From Streptomyces sp. R41 (lineage in GTDB: Bacteria > Actinomycetota > Actinomycetes > Streptomycetales > Streptomycetaceae), in assembly GCF_041053055.1 (NCBI RefSeq), contig NZ_CP163443.1, positions 5,687,001 to 5,751,000 of the forward strand: a DNA stretch of 64,000 nt, in the 5' to 3' direction. The first letter of the stretch is position 1. The number at the start of each line of letters is the position of its first letter. Both the position numbers and the translations under genes were made by a program. Of the stretch, positions 8,771 through 17,085 are shown piece after piece. Below the pieces are notes generated by a model. It did not search any database and was not told where the DNA came from. It saw nothing but the letters and a program-made list of their open reading frames with translations.

Positions 8771-9445
8771 TCAGCGCGACCGCTTGGCCAGCCGCTCCAC
8801 GTCCAGCAGAATCACGGCCCGCGCCTCCAGGCGGAGCCACCCGCGGCCCGCGAAGTCCGCGAGCGCCTTGTTGACCGTCTCGCGAGACGCGCCGACCAGC
8901 TGGGCCAGCTCCTCCTGCGTGAGGTCGTGCACGACGTGGATGCCCTCTTCGGACTGCACACCGAAGCGGCGCGAGAGGTCCAGGAGCGCGCGGGCCACGC
9001 GGCCGGGCACGTCCGAGAACACCAGGTCGGACATCTGGTCGTTGGTCTTGCGCAGGCGCCGGGCGACGGCGCGCAGCAGCGCGGCGGCCACCTCGGGCCG
9101 TGCGTTCAGCCACGGCTGGAGGTCGCCGTGGCCGAGGCCCAGCAGCTTGACCTCGGTCAGCGCGGTGGCGGTCGCCGTGCGCGGGCCCGGGTCGAACAGC
9201 GACAGCTCGCCGATCAGCTCACCGGGGCCGAGGACGGCGAGCATGTTCTCGCGGCCGTCGGGGGAGGTGCGGTGGAGCTTCACCTTGCCCTCGGTGACCA
9301 CGTAGAGGCGGTCCCCGGGGTCGCCCTCATGGAAGAGAGCGTCACCGCGTGCCAGGGTCACCTCACTCATGGAGGCGCGGAGCTCCGCGGCCTGCTCGTC
9401 ATCGAGCGCCGCGAAGAGCGGGGCGCGCCGCAGAACGTCGTCCAC
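8771..9445 (-). CDS. crp: Crp/Fnr-family transcriptional regulator Crp
   Basis: The cAMP-receptor-type regulator of Streptomyces, needed for germination and a broad activator of secondary metabolism. The 224 residues comprise a cyclic-nucleotide domain (about 1-125; GELIGELSLFDPGPRTATATA is the phosphate-binding cassette) and a helix-turn-helix (about 165-200; LTQEELAQLVGASRETVNKA). I chose GTG 9445: AAGGAGAG lies 7 nt upstream and 224 residues is the family length, whereas an ATG at 9514 would add 23 unlikely residues. A Crp-like palindrome at 9535-9548 suggests autoregulation. It is divergent from nth. Confidence 0.95.
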   Translation of the reverse strand: MDDVLRRAPLFAALDDEQAAELRASMSEVTLARGDALFHEGDPGDRLYVVTEGKVKLHRTSPDGRENMLAVLGPGELIGELSLFDPGPRTATATALTEVKLLGLGHGDLQPWLNARPEVAAALLRAVARRLRKTNDQMSDLVFSDVPGRVARALLDLSRRFGVQSEEGIHVVHDLTQEELAQLVGASRETVNKALADFAGRGWLRLEARAVILLDVERLAKRSR

Positions 9446-9534
9446 GAGTTCTCTCCTTGTCGACCTGCTCAGGGGATCTTGCCCCCCGGTGTACCAGGGG
9501 ACCGTGTTCCCCATTTTGCCGGACGGTCCAAACA

Positions 9535-9549
9535 GTGTGATCAGTCACA
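9535..9549. promoter_or_regulatory. Candidate Crp-binding site between crp and nth
   Basis: GTG, six bases, then GTCAC fits the Streptomyces Crp motif GTG-N6-GNCAC as I recall it, and the inner TGTGA/TCACA arms (9536-9540, 9545-9549) are a perfect inverted repeat. It lies 90 bp upstream of the crp start and about 100 bp upstream of nth, placed to regulate one or both. Confidence 0.6.
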
Positions 9550-9651
9550 AGTCTGCCGCACTGGCGTCCCGGGCAGTGCGGCAGGGGGCCAATTGGGGGC
9601 CGATCTCTTGGGTCCGGGGCGGATGTCGGTGCCGGGCTTTAGGCTGGCCGG

Positions 9652-10893
9652 GTGTCCAAATCGCCGGTGAGAGCACAGGCCAAGGGGGCTGGGCGGGTGG
9701 TTGTACGTCGCGATTCCGCTGTGGGCGAACAAGTCCCCGACGGAACCAAGAAACCGACAAAAGAGACAAATTCGACGGCCGCGAAGGCGGCGGGCGCCAA
9801 AAATACGAAGGCGGCGGCCGCCGAAAAAGGGACGGCGACGGAAGTGACGGCTGCGAAGAAGACGTCGGCCACGAAGTCGACAGTCGCCAAGAAGGCCACG
9901 GCTGCCAGGAAGACGACGGCCGCCGAGAAGGCCACGGCAGCCAAGAAGACGACGACCGCCAAGAAGGCCACTGCCGCCAGGACAACCGTCGCCAAAGCCG
10001 CCGCAGGCAAGACCCCCACCCCCGCCAAGAAGTCGCCCCCGGCGAAGAAAGCGCCCCCGGCCAAGAAGTCGCCGTCGGCCAAGAAGTCGCCCCCGGCCAA
10101 GAAGTCCCCGCAAAAGGCGGCCCCGCCAGACACCGCCCTGGTGCGCCGAGCCCGCCGCATCAACCGCGAGCTCGCCGAGGTGTACCCGTACGCCCACCCG
10201 GAGCTGGACTTCGAGAACCCCTTCCAGCTGCTCCTTGCCACGGTCCTGTCCGCCCAGACCACCGACCTGCGGGTGAACCAGACGACTCCGGCGCTCTTCG
10301 CCAAATACCCGACCCCCGAGGACCTGGCCGAGGCCAACCCGGAGGAGGTCGAGGAGATCCTCCGCCCAACTGGATTCTTCCGGGCCAAGACCAAGTCGGT
10401 GATAGGGCTCTCCAAGGCGTTGCGGGACGACTTCGGGGGCGAGGTCCCCGGCCGCCTCGAAGACCTCGTCAAGCTCCCCGGCGTAGGCCGCAAGACCGCC
10501 TTCGTCGTCCTCGGGAACGCCTTCGGGCGGCCCGGAATCACCGTGGACACCCACTTCCAGCGGCTCGTCCGCCGCTGGAAGTGGACCGACGAGACCGAGC
10601 CGGACAAGATCGAGGCGGCCGTCGGCGCGCTCTTCCCGAAGAGCGAGTGGACGATGCTCTCCCACCACGTGATCTTCCACGGCCGCCGTATCTGCCACGC
10701 CCGCAAGCCCGCCTGCGGCGCCTGCCCCATCGCCCCGCTCTGCCCGGCGTACGGGGAGGGCGAGACCGACCCCGAGAAGGCGAAGAAGCTCCTGAAGTAC
10801 GAGAAGGGCGGCTTCCCCGGCCAGCGCCTCAAGCCCCCGCAGGCGTACCTGGACGCCGGCGGTATCCCCGCACCCCCACTGGGCGCCGGATGA
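9652..10893 (+). CDS. nth: Endonuclease III with a long histone-H1-like N-terminal tail
   Basis: A DNA glycosylase/AP lyase that removes oxidised pyrimidines. The enzyme domain occupies about residues 160-405: helix-hairpin-helix [10 protein letters not shown] (274-283, with the catalytic Lys), VDTHFQRL with the catalytic Asp, and an iron-sulfur loop C-x6-C-x2-C-x5-C (about 350-366). Residues about 30-158 are almost only Ala, Lys, Thr and Pro (AAKK/PAKK words), like mycobacterial HupB or H1 tails; family members are normally about 210-260 residues. GTG 9652 lies 6 nt after TAGGCT (9640-9645), so it is probably leaderless. Divergent from crp. Confidence 0.93.
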   Translation: MSKSPVRAQAKGAGRVVVRRDSAVGEQVPDGTKKPTKETNSTAAKAAGAKNTKAAAAEKGTATEVTAAKKTSATKSTVAKKATAARKTTAAEKATAAKKTTTAKKATAARTTVAKAAAGKTPTPAKKSPPAKKAPPAKKSPSAKKSPPAKKSPQKAAPPDTALVRRARRINRELAEVYPYAHPELDFENPFQLLLATVLSAQTTDLRVNQTTPALFAKYPTPEDLAEANPEEVEEILRPTGFFRAKTKSVIGLSKALRDDFGGEVPGRLEDLVKLPGVGRKTAFVVLGNAFGRPGITVDTHFQRLVRRWKWTDETEPDKIEAAVGALFPKSEWTMLSHHVIFHGRRICHARKPACGACPIAPLCPAYGEGETDPEKAKKLLKYEKGGFPGQRLKPPQAYLDAGGIPAPPLGAG

Positions 10894-10939
10894 CGGAACG
10901 AACACGGCACCGGCAGGCGTTGGGAACAGCAGAACGGGG

Positions 10940-11641
10940 GTGGCGATGACGCACGCGAGCAACACACAGGGCGGGCCGGTGGCACTCAGCAAGGACGGCC
11001 TGCCCGACTGGCTGGCCCCGGTGGTGCACGCCGCCGAGACGGTCGAGCCGCTCCAGCTGAGCCGTTTCCTGCCCCCGGAGAACGGCGCGGGGCGCCAGTC
11101 CGCCGTCCTCATCCTGTTCGGCGAGGGCGACCGCGGCCCCGAGCTGCTGCTCATGGAGCGCGCCGGATCCCTCAGGTCGCACGCCGGGCAGCCCTCCTTC
11201 CCCGGCGGCGCCCTCGACCCCGAGGACGGCGACCCGAAGGCCGACGGTCCGCTGCGGGCCGCGCTGCGCGAGGCCGAGGAGGAGACCGGGCTCGATCCGA
11301 GCGGCGTCCAGCTCTTCGGCGTGCTGCCCAAGCTGTACATCCCGGTGAGCAGCTTCGTGGTCACCCCGGTCCTGGGCTGGTGGCGCCGCCCGACCCCGGT
11401 CGGCGTCGTCGATCCCGCGGAGACGGCCCGGGTCTTCACGGTCCCCGTGGCGGATCTCACGGACCCCGCCAACCGCGCCACCACCGTGCACCCCAGCGGC
11501 CACCGAGGCCCGGCATTTCTGGTCGAATCGGCCCTGGTCTGGGGCTTCACGGCCGGCGTGATCGACAAGATCCTGCATTACGCGGGCTGGGAGCGCCCGT
11601 GGGACCGGGACAAGCAGGTCCCGCTGGACTGGCGCGCATGA
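10940..11641 (+). CDS. NUDIX hydrolase, CoA pyrophosphatase-like
   Basis: A NUDIX enzyme of about 233 residues. The segment LRSHAGQPSFPGGALDPED followed by LRAALREAEEETGL matches the CoA diphosphatase (NudL/YeaB) subgroup, which cleaves CoA into phosphopantetheine and 3',5'-ADP. The start is either GTG 10940 or ATG 10946 (two residues shorter, with a G-rich run just upstream); both keep the domain. It follows nth by 46 bp on the same strand and probably shares its transcript. Confidence 0.88.
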   Translation: MAMTHASNTQGGPVALSKDGLPDWLAPVVHAAETVEPLQLSRFLPPENGAGRQSAVLILFGEGDRGPELLLMERAGSLRSHAGQPSFPGGALDPEDGDPKADGPLRAALREAEEETGLDPSGVQLFGVLPKLYIPVSSFVVTPVLGWWRRPTPVGVVDPAETARVFTVPVADLTDPANRATTVHPSGHRGPAFLVESALVWGFTAGVIDKILHYAGWERPWDRDKQVPLDWRA

Positions 11642-11736
11642 CAAGGTGACCTCGGTGAGTGTCTGCCTGGGGGACAACCCCCAGACCCCCGGCCGGGCGA
11701 TCGCGACCGGAAAGTGATGAGGCGAGGCTTGAAGCG

Positions 11737-12936
11737 GTGAACGTGCTGGACATCCTGTTGCTGGTCGCCGCCGTGTGGTTCGCGATCGTGGGCTACCGCC
11801 AGGGCTTCGTCGTCGGCATCCTGTCGGTGATCGGCTTCCTGGGCGGTGGCCTCGTCGCCGTATACCTGCTTCCGATCATCTGGGGCTGGGCGACCGACGA
11901 CACCAAGGTGAGTACCACCGCCGCCGTCGTCGCGGTGGTCGTCGTGATCGTCTGCGCATCCGTGGGCCAGGCCCTCACCACCCACCTCGGCAACAAGTTG
12001 CGCCGGTACATCACCTGGTCCCCGGCCCGCGCCCTGGACGCGACGGGCGGCGCCCTGGTCAACGTCGTGGCGATGCTGCTCGTGGCCTGGCTGATCGGCT
12101 CGGCCCTCGCCGGTACGACGCTGCCGACGCTCGGCAAGGAGGTCCGTAACTCCAAGGTGCTGCTCGGCGTGTCCCGCGCCCTGCCCTCCCAGGCCAACAC
12201 CTGGTTCGCCGACTTCTCCTCGGTCCTCGCGCAGAACGGCTTCCCACAGGTCTTCAGCCCGTTCGCCAACGAGCCCATCACCGAGGTCCAGCCCCCCGAC
12301 CCGGCGCTCGCCAACAGCGCCGTGGCGACGCGCGCCCAGAAGTCCATCGTCAAGATCATGGGCACCGCGCAGGGCTGCGGCAAGGTCCTCGAAGGCACGG
12401 GCTTCGTCTTCGGCAACCGCCGCGTGATGACCAACGCGCACGTGGTCGGCGGAGTCGACGAGCCCACCGTCCAGATAGGCGGCGAGGGCAGGAAGTACGA
12501 CGCCACGGTCGTCCTGTACGACTGGGAGCGCGACATCGCCGTACTCGACGTACCGAACCTGAACGCGCCCGCGCTCAAGTTCTCGACCCAGGACGCCACC
12601 AGCGGCAACAGCGCGATCGTCGCCGGCTTCCCGCAGAACGGGTCGTACAACGTCCAACCCGCGCGCGTGCGCGGCCGCATCACGGCCAACGGACCGGACA
12701 TCTACCACCGCGAGACGGTGCGCCGCGATGTCTACTCGCTCTACGCGACCGTCCGCCAGGGCAACTCCGGCGGCCCGCTGCTCACGCCCGAAGGCAAGGT
12801 GTACGGCGTGGTCTTCGCGAAGTCGCTCGACAGCGCCAACACCGGGTACGCGCTCACCGCGGACGAGGTCCAGGAGGACGTCACCAAGGGGCGTACCGCC
12901 AACCAGCAGGTGGACAGCGACAGCTGCGCGCTGTAG
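11737..12936 (+). CDS. MarP-like membrane serine protease (CvpA-type N-terminus)
   Basis: A trypsin-like periplasmic-side protease anchored by about four N-terminal membrane helices (residues 1-150) of the colicin V production type. This is the architecture of mycobacterial MarP, which protects against acid and oxidative stress. The triad is visible as NAHVVGG (His about 235), ERDIAVLD (Asp about 267) and RQGNSGGPLL (Ser about 344). I chose GTG 11737 because the hydrophobic N-terminus begins there; an open frame extends to 11659 without a better start. Two Cys (GTAQGCGK and near the C-terminus) may form the disulfide seen in MarP. Same strand as the NUDIX gene. Confidence 0.88.
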   Translation: MNVLDILLLVAAVWFAIVGYRQGFVVGILSVIGFLGGGLVAVYLLPIIWGWATDDTKVSTTAAVVAVVVVIVCASVGQALTTHLGNKLRRYITWSPARALDATGGALVNVVAMLLVAWLIGSALAGTTLPTLGKEVRNSKVLLGVSRALPSQANTWFADFSSVLAQNGFPQVFSPFANEPITEVQPPDPALANSAVATRAQKSIVKIMGTAQGCGKVLEGTGFVFGNRRVMTNAHVVGGVDEPTVQIGGEGRKYDATVVLYDWERDIAVLDVPNLNAPALKFSTQDATSGNSAIVAGFPQNGSYNVQPARVRGRITANGPDIYHRETVRRDVYSLYATVRQGNSGGPLLTPEGKVYGVVFAKSLDSANTGYALTADEVQEDVTKGRTANQQVDSDSCAL

Positions 12937-13501
12937 TTCCGGCGGGTGAAACGGGTGAAAGGCGCCGCGGGCTCAGCCGCGTGGGTGGCGCAGCCGCACC
13001 GAGACCCAGCGGGCCCGGCGGCGCAGAATGTGCGGAATCCCCACTCGGGGGTCCGCGCCCGCCAACTGCGGGGTGCCCCTTTGATGGGAGCTCAGGCCCG
13101 TGGCCGAGCGGCGGTTTCGTGCTGCGTCACTGTAGTCGTGCGTCCAGCCCATACCCCGACGTCTGCCCCTGCCCCAAGGTCGATAACCGCGCCCCGGCCG
13201 CCCAATTGGCCTATGCGCCAGGCAATTGGCCGTTCGTAGGACAGGTGTTCTCGTTCGGCTGTCGGGCGGGACACCGGGCGCGTTCAGACGGTCACCGTCG
13301 GCTCACCGACGGCTCGCCAACGGGTCATCGATGGGGTGTCGATGACCCGTCGATGAGGTGCCCACCGGTCACCGATCGGGTTCGGGATCCTTCAGCCAGT
13401 TGACGAGCTCCGAGGAGAAAGCCACCGGATCCTCCTCGTGCGGGCTGTGCTGTCCCGGGGGGCAACCCCCGGACCCCCGGCCGAGTACGGCGCAGGCGGC
13501 T
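12937..13501. other. Convergent intergenic region with hairpin and duplicated gene end
   Basis: 565 bp between the MarP-like and hydrolase genes. I see no supported gene. It contains a perfect 12 bp stem (13320-13350) and a copy of the last part of the hydrolase gene (about 13378-13446). A GGCAACCCCCGGACCCCCGG block (about 13461) resembles one at 11670-11697. The short open frames here have poor composition. Confidence 0.5.
13320..13350. terminator. Bidirectional hairpin between convergent genes
   Basis: Perfect 12 bp arms (13320-13331 and 13339-13350) around a 7 nt loop, without a U-tract. Its position between two convergent genes suits a two-way terminator. Confidence 0.5.
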
Positions 13502-13569
13502 TCAGCGGTCGGGTTCGGGATCCTTCAGCCAGTTGACGAGCTCCGAGGAGAAAGCCACCGGATCCTCCT
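13379..13569. repeat. Direct duplication of the 3' end of the hydrolase gene
   Basis: About 66 bp starting TCGGGTTCGGGATCCTTCAG occurs at about 13378-13444 and again, apparently identical, at about 13506-13572, where it encodes the C-terminus of the alpha/beta hydrolase. The first copy lies past the stop and is non-functional. The offset is about 126 bp, and the intervening sequence carries the CCCCCGGACCCCCGG-type repeat. Confidence 0.75.
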
Positions 13570-14440
13570 CGTGCGGGAAGTGCCCGAGGCCGTCGAACAG
13601 CCGCCAGCGGTACGGCGCTTCGACGTACTCCCCGGATCCGGCCGCGCTCCGCGTCCGCATCACCGGGTCGAGTGATCCGTGCAGATGCAGCGTCGGCACC
13701 CGAACCGGCCTCTTCATCCGCCGGTTGAACTGGATGCCGTCCGGGCGGGCAATGGACCGCACCATCCACCGGTACGGCTCGATCGAGCAGTGCGCCGTCG
13801 ACGGGATGCACATGGCGCGGCGGTACGTCTCCACGGCCTCGTCGTCCGGCAGCCGCGGCCCCGACCAGTCCCGTACCAGACGACCCACCAGGGCACCGTC
13901 GTCCGCGACGAGTTGACGCTCCGGGATCCAGGGCCTCTGGAACCCCCAGATGTAGGAGCCCGCGGCCGTCTGCTTGACGTCGGACAGCATGGCGGAACGC
14001 CAGCGCCGGGGATGGGGCATGGACGACACCGCGAGCCGGCGGACGAGCTTGGGCCGCATCACGGCCGCCGTCCACGCCAGGTACCCGCCCAGGTCGTGCC
14101 CGACCAGCGCGGCGTCGGGCTCGCCGAGAGACCGTACGACCCCGGTGATGTCGAGCGCGAGGTTCGCGGGGTCGTAACCGCGCGGGGTGCGGTCGCTGCC
14201 GCCGACGCCGCGCAGGTCCATGGCCACGGCCCGGAACCCGGCGTCCGCGAGAGCGACCAGCTGATGCCGCCACGCCCACCAGAACTGCGGAAAGCCGTGG
14301 AGCAGCAGGACGAGCGGCCCGTCCCCCATCTCGGCGATGTGGAAGCGCGCGCCGTTGGCGGCGACGTCCCTGTGCGTCCAGGGTCCGTCGAGCCGTACAG
14401 CTGAGGCAGGTTGCGCCGAAGGTGTGGCGGGGTCCGTCAT
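13502..14440 (-). CDS. Alpha/beta hydrolase, epoxide hydrolase-like
   Basis: A 312-residue alpha/beta-fold hydrolase. HGFPQFWWAWRHQL gives the oxyanion HGFP motif. The nucleophile elbow is GHDLGGY (Asp about 115), which indicates an epoxide hydrolase or haloalkane dehalogenase mechanism rather than a serine esterase. The catalytic His lies in GLGHFPHEEDP near the end. The WGF and cap-region aromatics fit epoxide hydrolases. Its start overlaps the stop of the holin-like gene (ATGA), so it is the second gene of a two-gene operon. Confidence 0.88.
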   Translation of the reverse strand: MTDPATPSAQPASAVRLDGPWTHRDVAANGARFHIAEMGDGPLVLLLHGFPQFWWAWRHQLVALADAGFRAVAMDLRGVGGSDRTPRGYDPANLALDITGVVRSLGEPDAALVGHDLGGYLAWTAAVMRPKLVRRLAVSSMPHPRRWRSAMLSDVKQTAAGSYIWGFQRPWIPERQLVADDGALVGRLVRDWSGPRLPDDEAVETYRRAMCIPSTAHCSIEPYRWMVRSIARPDGIQFNRRMKRPVRVPTLHLHGSLDPVMRTRSAAGSGEYVEAPYRWRLFDGLGHFPHEEDPVAFSSELVNWLKDPEPDR

Positions 14441-14913
14441 GAGGACGAGCGTGCCACAGCCTTGACGGTGTCCTCGACCCGCTCCGGGCGGGGATGCGGC
14501 TTGGCGTTCTGCAGAACGCCCGCCGTCTCCTTCATCGAGGCGGCGACCTTCTGCGGGCCCTGCCCCTTCTTGGCCTTCTTCGCGAAGACCACGCCGATGA
14601 GCGCGAGGACGAGGGCGACCAGCACGTTCGCCGCGAAGGACAGCACGAAGCAGATCGCGAGATTCCAGTCGCTCCAGGTCCGGATGCCGTAGGCCAGGGC
14701 GAAGTTCAGCATCGGCAGGGAGAAGAGCAGCACCGCACCGGCCGCCGCGAACGCTCCGCCGCCGACCGCGCCGCGCTTGACGTCCTGCTTGAGCTGCGCC
14801 TTCGCCAGCGCGATCTCGTCGTGCACCAGCGCGGACATCTCGGTCGTCGCCGAGGCGAACAGCTGGCCGATGCTGCGTTCGGCGCCGACCGGGCTGCCGT
14901 CGGGTGCGCTCAT
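14437..14913 (-). CDS. Phage-holin-family (DUF1469) membrane protein
   Basis: A 158-residue protein of the actinobacterial phage holin / DUF1469 group. An amphipathic N-terminal part (SIGQLFASATTEMSALVHDE) is followed by two long hydrophobic segments (about 52-77 and 84-110) and a basic, Pro-rich C-terminus. The family is core chromosomal in Streptomyces, and nothing here points to a prophage. ATG 14913 has AGAGGGAGA 8 nt upstream. It is coupled by ATGA to the epoxide hydrolase-like gene. Confidence 0.85.
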   Translation of the reverse strand: MSAPDGSPVGAERSIGQLFASATTEMSALVHDEIALAKAQLKQDVKRGAVGGGAFAAAGAVLLFSLPMLNFALAYGIRTWSDWNLAICFVLSFAANVLVALVLALIGVVFAKKAKKGQGPQKVAASMKETAGVLQNAKPHPRPERVEDTVKAVARSSS

Positions 14914-14937
14914 CGCGATCTCCCTCTTCTGCATATG

Positions 14938-15082
14938 TGTGTGCGGTCCGGCTGCTGCCGGTGTCGGTACGGTCCGGCTACCGCGTCCGCTGGTTCCGTG
15001 TCGGCACGGTCCGGCATCTGCGGCGGTCTTTCCCGTTTGCACGGTCTGGCATCTGCTTCTGTTTGTACTGTCTGGTCAGATC
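14938..15082. repeat. Degenerate tandem repeat upstream of the holin-like gene
   Basis: About five degenerate copies of a GTACGGTCCGGC(TA/AT)CYG word spaced 25-40 bp fill the gap between the nhaA stop and the holin-like gene. Copies diverge steadily from left to right. There is no open frame of note. It may be a decayed minisatellite. Confidence 0.5.
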
Positions 15083-16478
15083 ATGCCGGACCGTCGTCCC
15101 CCTCGCTTGCCCCGCCCGCCACTTCGGCAAGCCTCCGGTGTTCGGCGGCCTTCCGTTCGTAGATCTCGGCCATGCGCAGGTGGTACGCCGGGTTGTCCTG
15201 CTCGTAGATGTCGGGGATGCCGTCGCGGTCCTCGTCGCGCTCCTCCGCCTCACAGAGCGCGCGGTACTTGGCATTGCGTATCTTCAGCAGCGTCGTGGCG
15301 AGAATGGCCGCGATCAGCGAGCCGATCAGGACGGCGGCCTTGACCTCGTCGGTCAGCACCGCGTTGTCCTCGAAGGCGAGCTCGCCGATGAGCAGGGAGA
15401 CGGTGAAGCCGATCCCGGAGAGGCTGGCGACGGCGAAGACGTCCGGCCAGGCCAGATCCTCGCTGAGCGAGGCTCTCGTGAACCGTGCGGTCAACCAGGT
15501 GCCGCCGAAGATACCCACCGCCTTGCCGACGACGAGTCCGAGCACGACACCGAGGGTCTCGGGCCGGGTGAACACATCCCCGATGGCCCCGCCGGAGACC
15601 GTGACCCCCGCGCTGAACAGCGCGAACAGTGGCACGGCCAGCCCGGCGGACAGTGGCCGCACCAGATGCTCGATGTGCTCACCGGGGGAGTGCGCCTCGC
15701 CCTCGTGCCGGTGGCAGCGCAGCATCAGGCCCATCGCGACACCGGCGATGGTGGCGTGGATGCCGCTGTTGTACATCAGCCCCCAGATGACGAGGGCGAG
15801 CGGGACGTAGACGTACCACCCGCGTACGCCCTTGCGCAGCAGCAGCCAGAAGACGGCGAGTCCGACGACGGCCCCACCGAGCGCCGCGAAGTCGATGGTG
15901 TCGGTGAAGAACACCGCGATGATCAGAATCGCGAACAGATCGTCGACGACGGCGAGCGTCAGCAGGAAGGCGCGCAGAGCGGACGGCAGCGACGTCCCGA
16001 TCACGGCCAGCACGGCGAGTGCGAAGGCGATGTCGGTGGCGGTGGGCACGGCCCAACCCTCGAGCTCGCCCCCGCCGGTGATGTTGGTGAGGGCGTAGAC
16101 GAGCGCGGGCACTGCCATACCGCACACCGCGGCGACCACGGGAAGCAGCGCGGCCTTCGGATCCTTGAGGTCCCCGGCCACCAGCTCGCGCTTGAGCTCG
16201 ATCCCGGCGACGAAGAAGAACACGGCGAGCAGCCCGTCGGCCGCCCAGTGCTGCACGGACAGATCGAGCCCGAGGGCAGCGGGCCCGATGTGGAAGTGGC
16301 TGACGCTCTCGTAGCTGTCCCGCAGCGGGGTGTTCGCCCAAATCAGCGCGGCGACCGCGGCAACCAGCAGCAGCACGCCACCCACGGTCTCGGTACGGAG
16401 CGCGTCCGCGACGAAGTTCCGCTCGGGCAGGGACAGCCGTCCGAGGAACTTGCGGGTGGGGGTGCGGGGCGCGGCCAC
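15081..16478 (-). CDS. nhaA: Na+/H+ antiporter NhaA
   Basis: An electrogenic Na+/H+ exchanger of the cytoplasmic membrane. The 465 residues hold about 11-12 membrane helices, including VAGIELKRELVAGDL, the PTATDIAFALAVL unwound helix and LAVVDDLFAI with the Asp pair that binds Na+/H+. The cytosolic tail (about 405-465) is longer than in E. coli NhaA and carries DEDRDGIPDIYE, which resembles a calcium-binding EF-hand/TSP3 loop. GTG 16478 has GGAGG 8 nt upstream; an upstream ATG at 16559 would add 27 unlikely residues. Confidence 0.93.
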   Translation of the reverse strand: MAAPRTPTRKFLGRLSLPERNFVADALRTETVGGVLLLVAAVAALIWANTPLRDSYESVSHFHIGPAALGLDLSVQHWAADGLLAVFFFVAGIELKRELVAGDLKDPKAALLPVVAAVCGMAVPALVYALTNITGGGELEGWAVPTATDIAFALAVLAVIGTSLPSALRAFLLTLAVVDDLFAILIIAVFFTDTIDFAALGGAVVGLAVFWLLLRKGVRGWYVYVPLALVIWGLMYNSGIHATIAGVAMGLMLRCHRHEGEAHSPGEHIEHLVRPLSAGLAVPLFALFSAGVTVSGGAIGDVFTRPETLGVVLGLVVGKAVGIFGGTWLTARFTRASLSEDLAWPDVFAVASLSGIGFTVSLLIGELAFEDNAVLTDEVKAAVLIGSLIAAILATTLLKIRNAKYRALCEAEERDEDRDGIPDIYEQDNPAYHLRMAEIYERKAAEHRRLAEVAGGASEGDDGPA

Positions 16479-16725
16479 GAGTGAGACCTCCGGTCGGGTA
16501 GGCAGGACTGAGCACTTGCCGACCAGACTTCCCGGCACACCTTGGGTTCTTCTTGTCACGCTGTTGATGCGTTCCTTAGCTTACCTAAGATGTAGCCGGG
16601 TTTTTGCGGCGATCTTCACATTAGGTGCAAAAGGGGGCTTCGGGCGCGCTGTGGAGACCTGATTTGGGGGGTGGGGAAGCGGGGAAGGGGGGGCGGGGCG
16701 CTCCTGGCCTGGGCGACAGGTCTTC

Positions 16726-16824
16726 AGCCCGTCCGGCGTTTGAGGACGAGGCCGTTCAGGCCGATGCGGGGGTCTGGGGCGGCAGCTCCCAGGTGCGGGA
16801 CGGGTAGGGGCGGAGGGAGCGAAA
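16726..16824. repeat. Dispersed Streptomyces intergenic repeat (second copy)
   Basis: A close copy of 8599-8697: GCCCGTCCGGCGTTTGAGGA at the left, GGGTCTGGGGCGG in the middle and GGGACGGGTAGGGGCGGAGG at the right. It is non-coding and the right end is shared with 5899-5925. Confidence 0.75.
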
Positions 16825-16971
16825 TCAGCGGCGTTTGCGCAGCGCCTTGGGCAGGGCGACCGCTGAGGCTAGGGCGCCGGGGCCGCGGCGGGGGCCGCCC
16901 AGCGGAGGTCGCGCGCGACGTGGCCTTGGGGTTCAGGGCGGAGCCCCGTTCCCGCTGGGGTGTGGGGCACG

Positions 16972-17040
16972 CAGGGCCCCCACGCCTGAAAGAGCAGGGC
17001 CCCCACGCCTGAAAGAGCAGGGCCCCCACGCCTGAAAGGA
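16972..17040. repeat. 23 bp tandem repeat, three copies
   Basis: Three consecutive copies of CAGGGCCCCCACGCCTGAAA-GAG at 16972, 16995 and 17018, the last truncated. They are essentially identical, which points to recent slippage. They directly abut the acsA terminator. Confidence 0.85.
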
Positions 17041-17072
17041 GCGGGTGGGAGGAGGAACCCTTCCCACCCGCT
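17040..17072 (-). terminator. Hairpin terminator after acsA
   Basis: A perfect 11 bp stem (17040-17050 with 17062-17072) and 11 nt loop lie 13 bp past the acsA stop on the minus strand. Confidence 0.7.
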
Positions 17073-17085
17073 CCTCGCTCGGTCC

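Larger units (their letters stand above)
16479..17085. other. Intergenic region with repeats between acsA and nhaA
   Basis: 607 bp without a convincing gene. From right to left on the map: the acsA terminator (17040-17072), three 23 bp tandem copies (16972-17040), a GC-rich stretch (16825-16970) that ends on the minus strand in a possible decayed C-terminus (PKALRKRR then stop), a dispersed repeat (16726-16824), and the AT-richer nhaA promoter area (about 16570-16640). Confidence 0.45.

Noticed and set aside
14437..14913. Prophage signal from the holin-family protein
   Set aside because: DUF1469 proteins are ordinary chromosomal genes in Streptomyces and no other phage genes are near.
16830..16970. 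Possible decayed gene on the minus strand ending PKALRKRR
   Set aside because: A stop interrupts any longer frame, and too little remains to assign a family.
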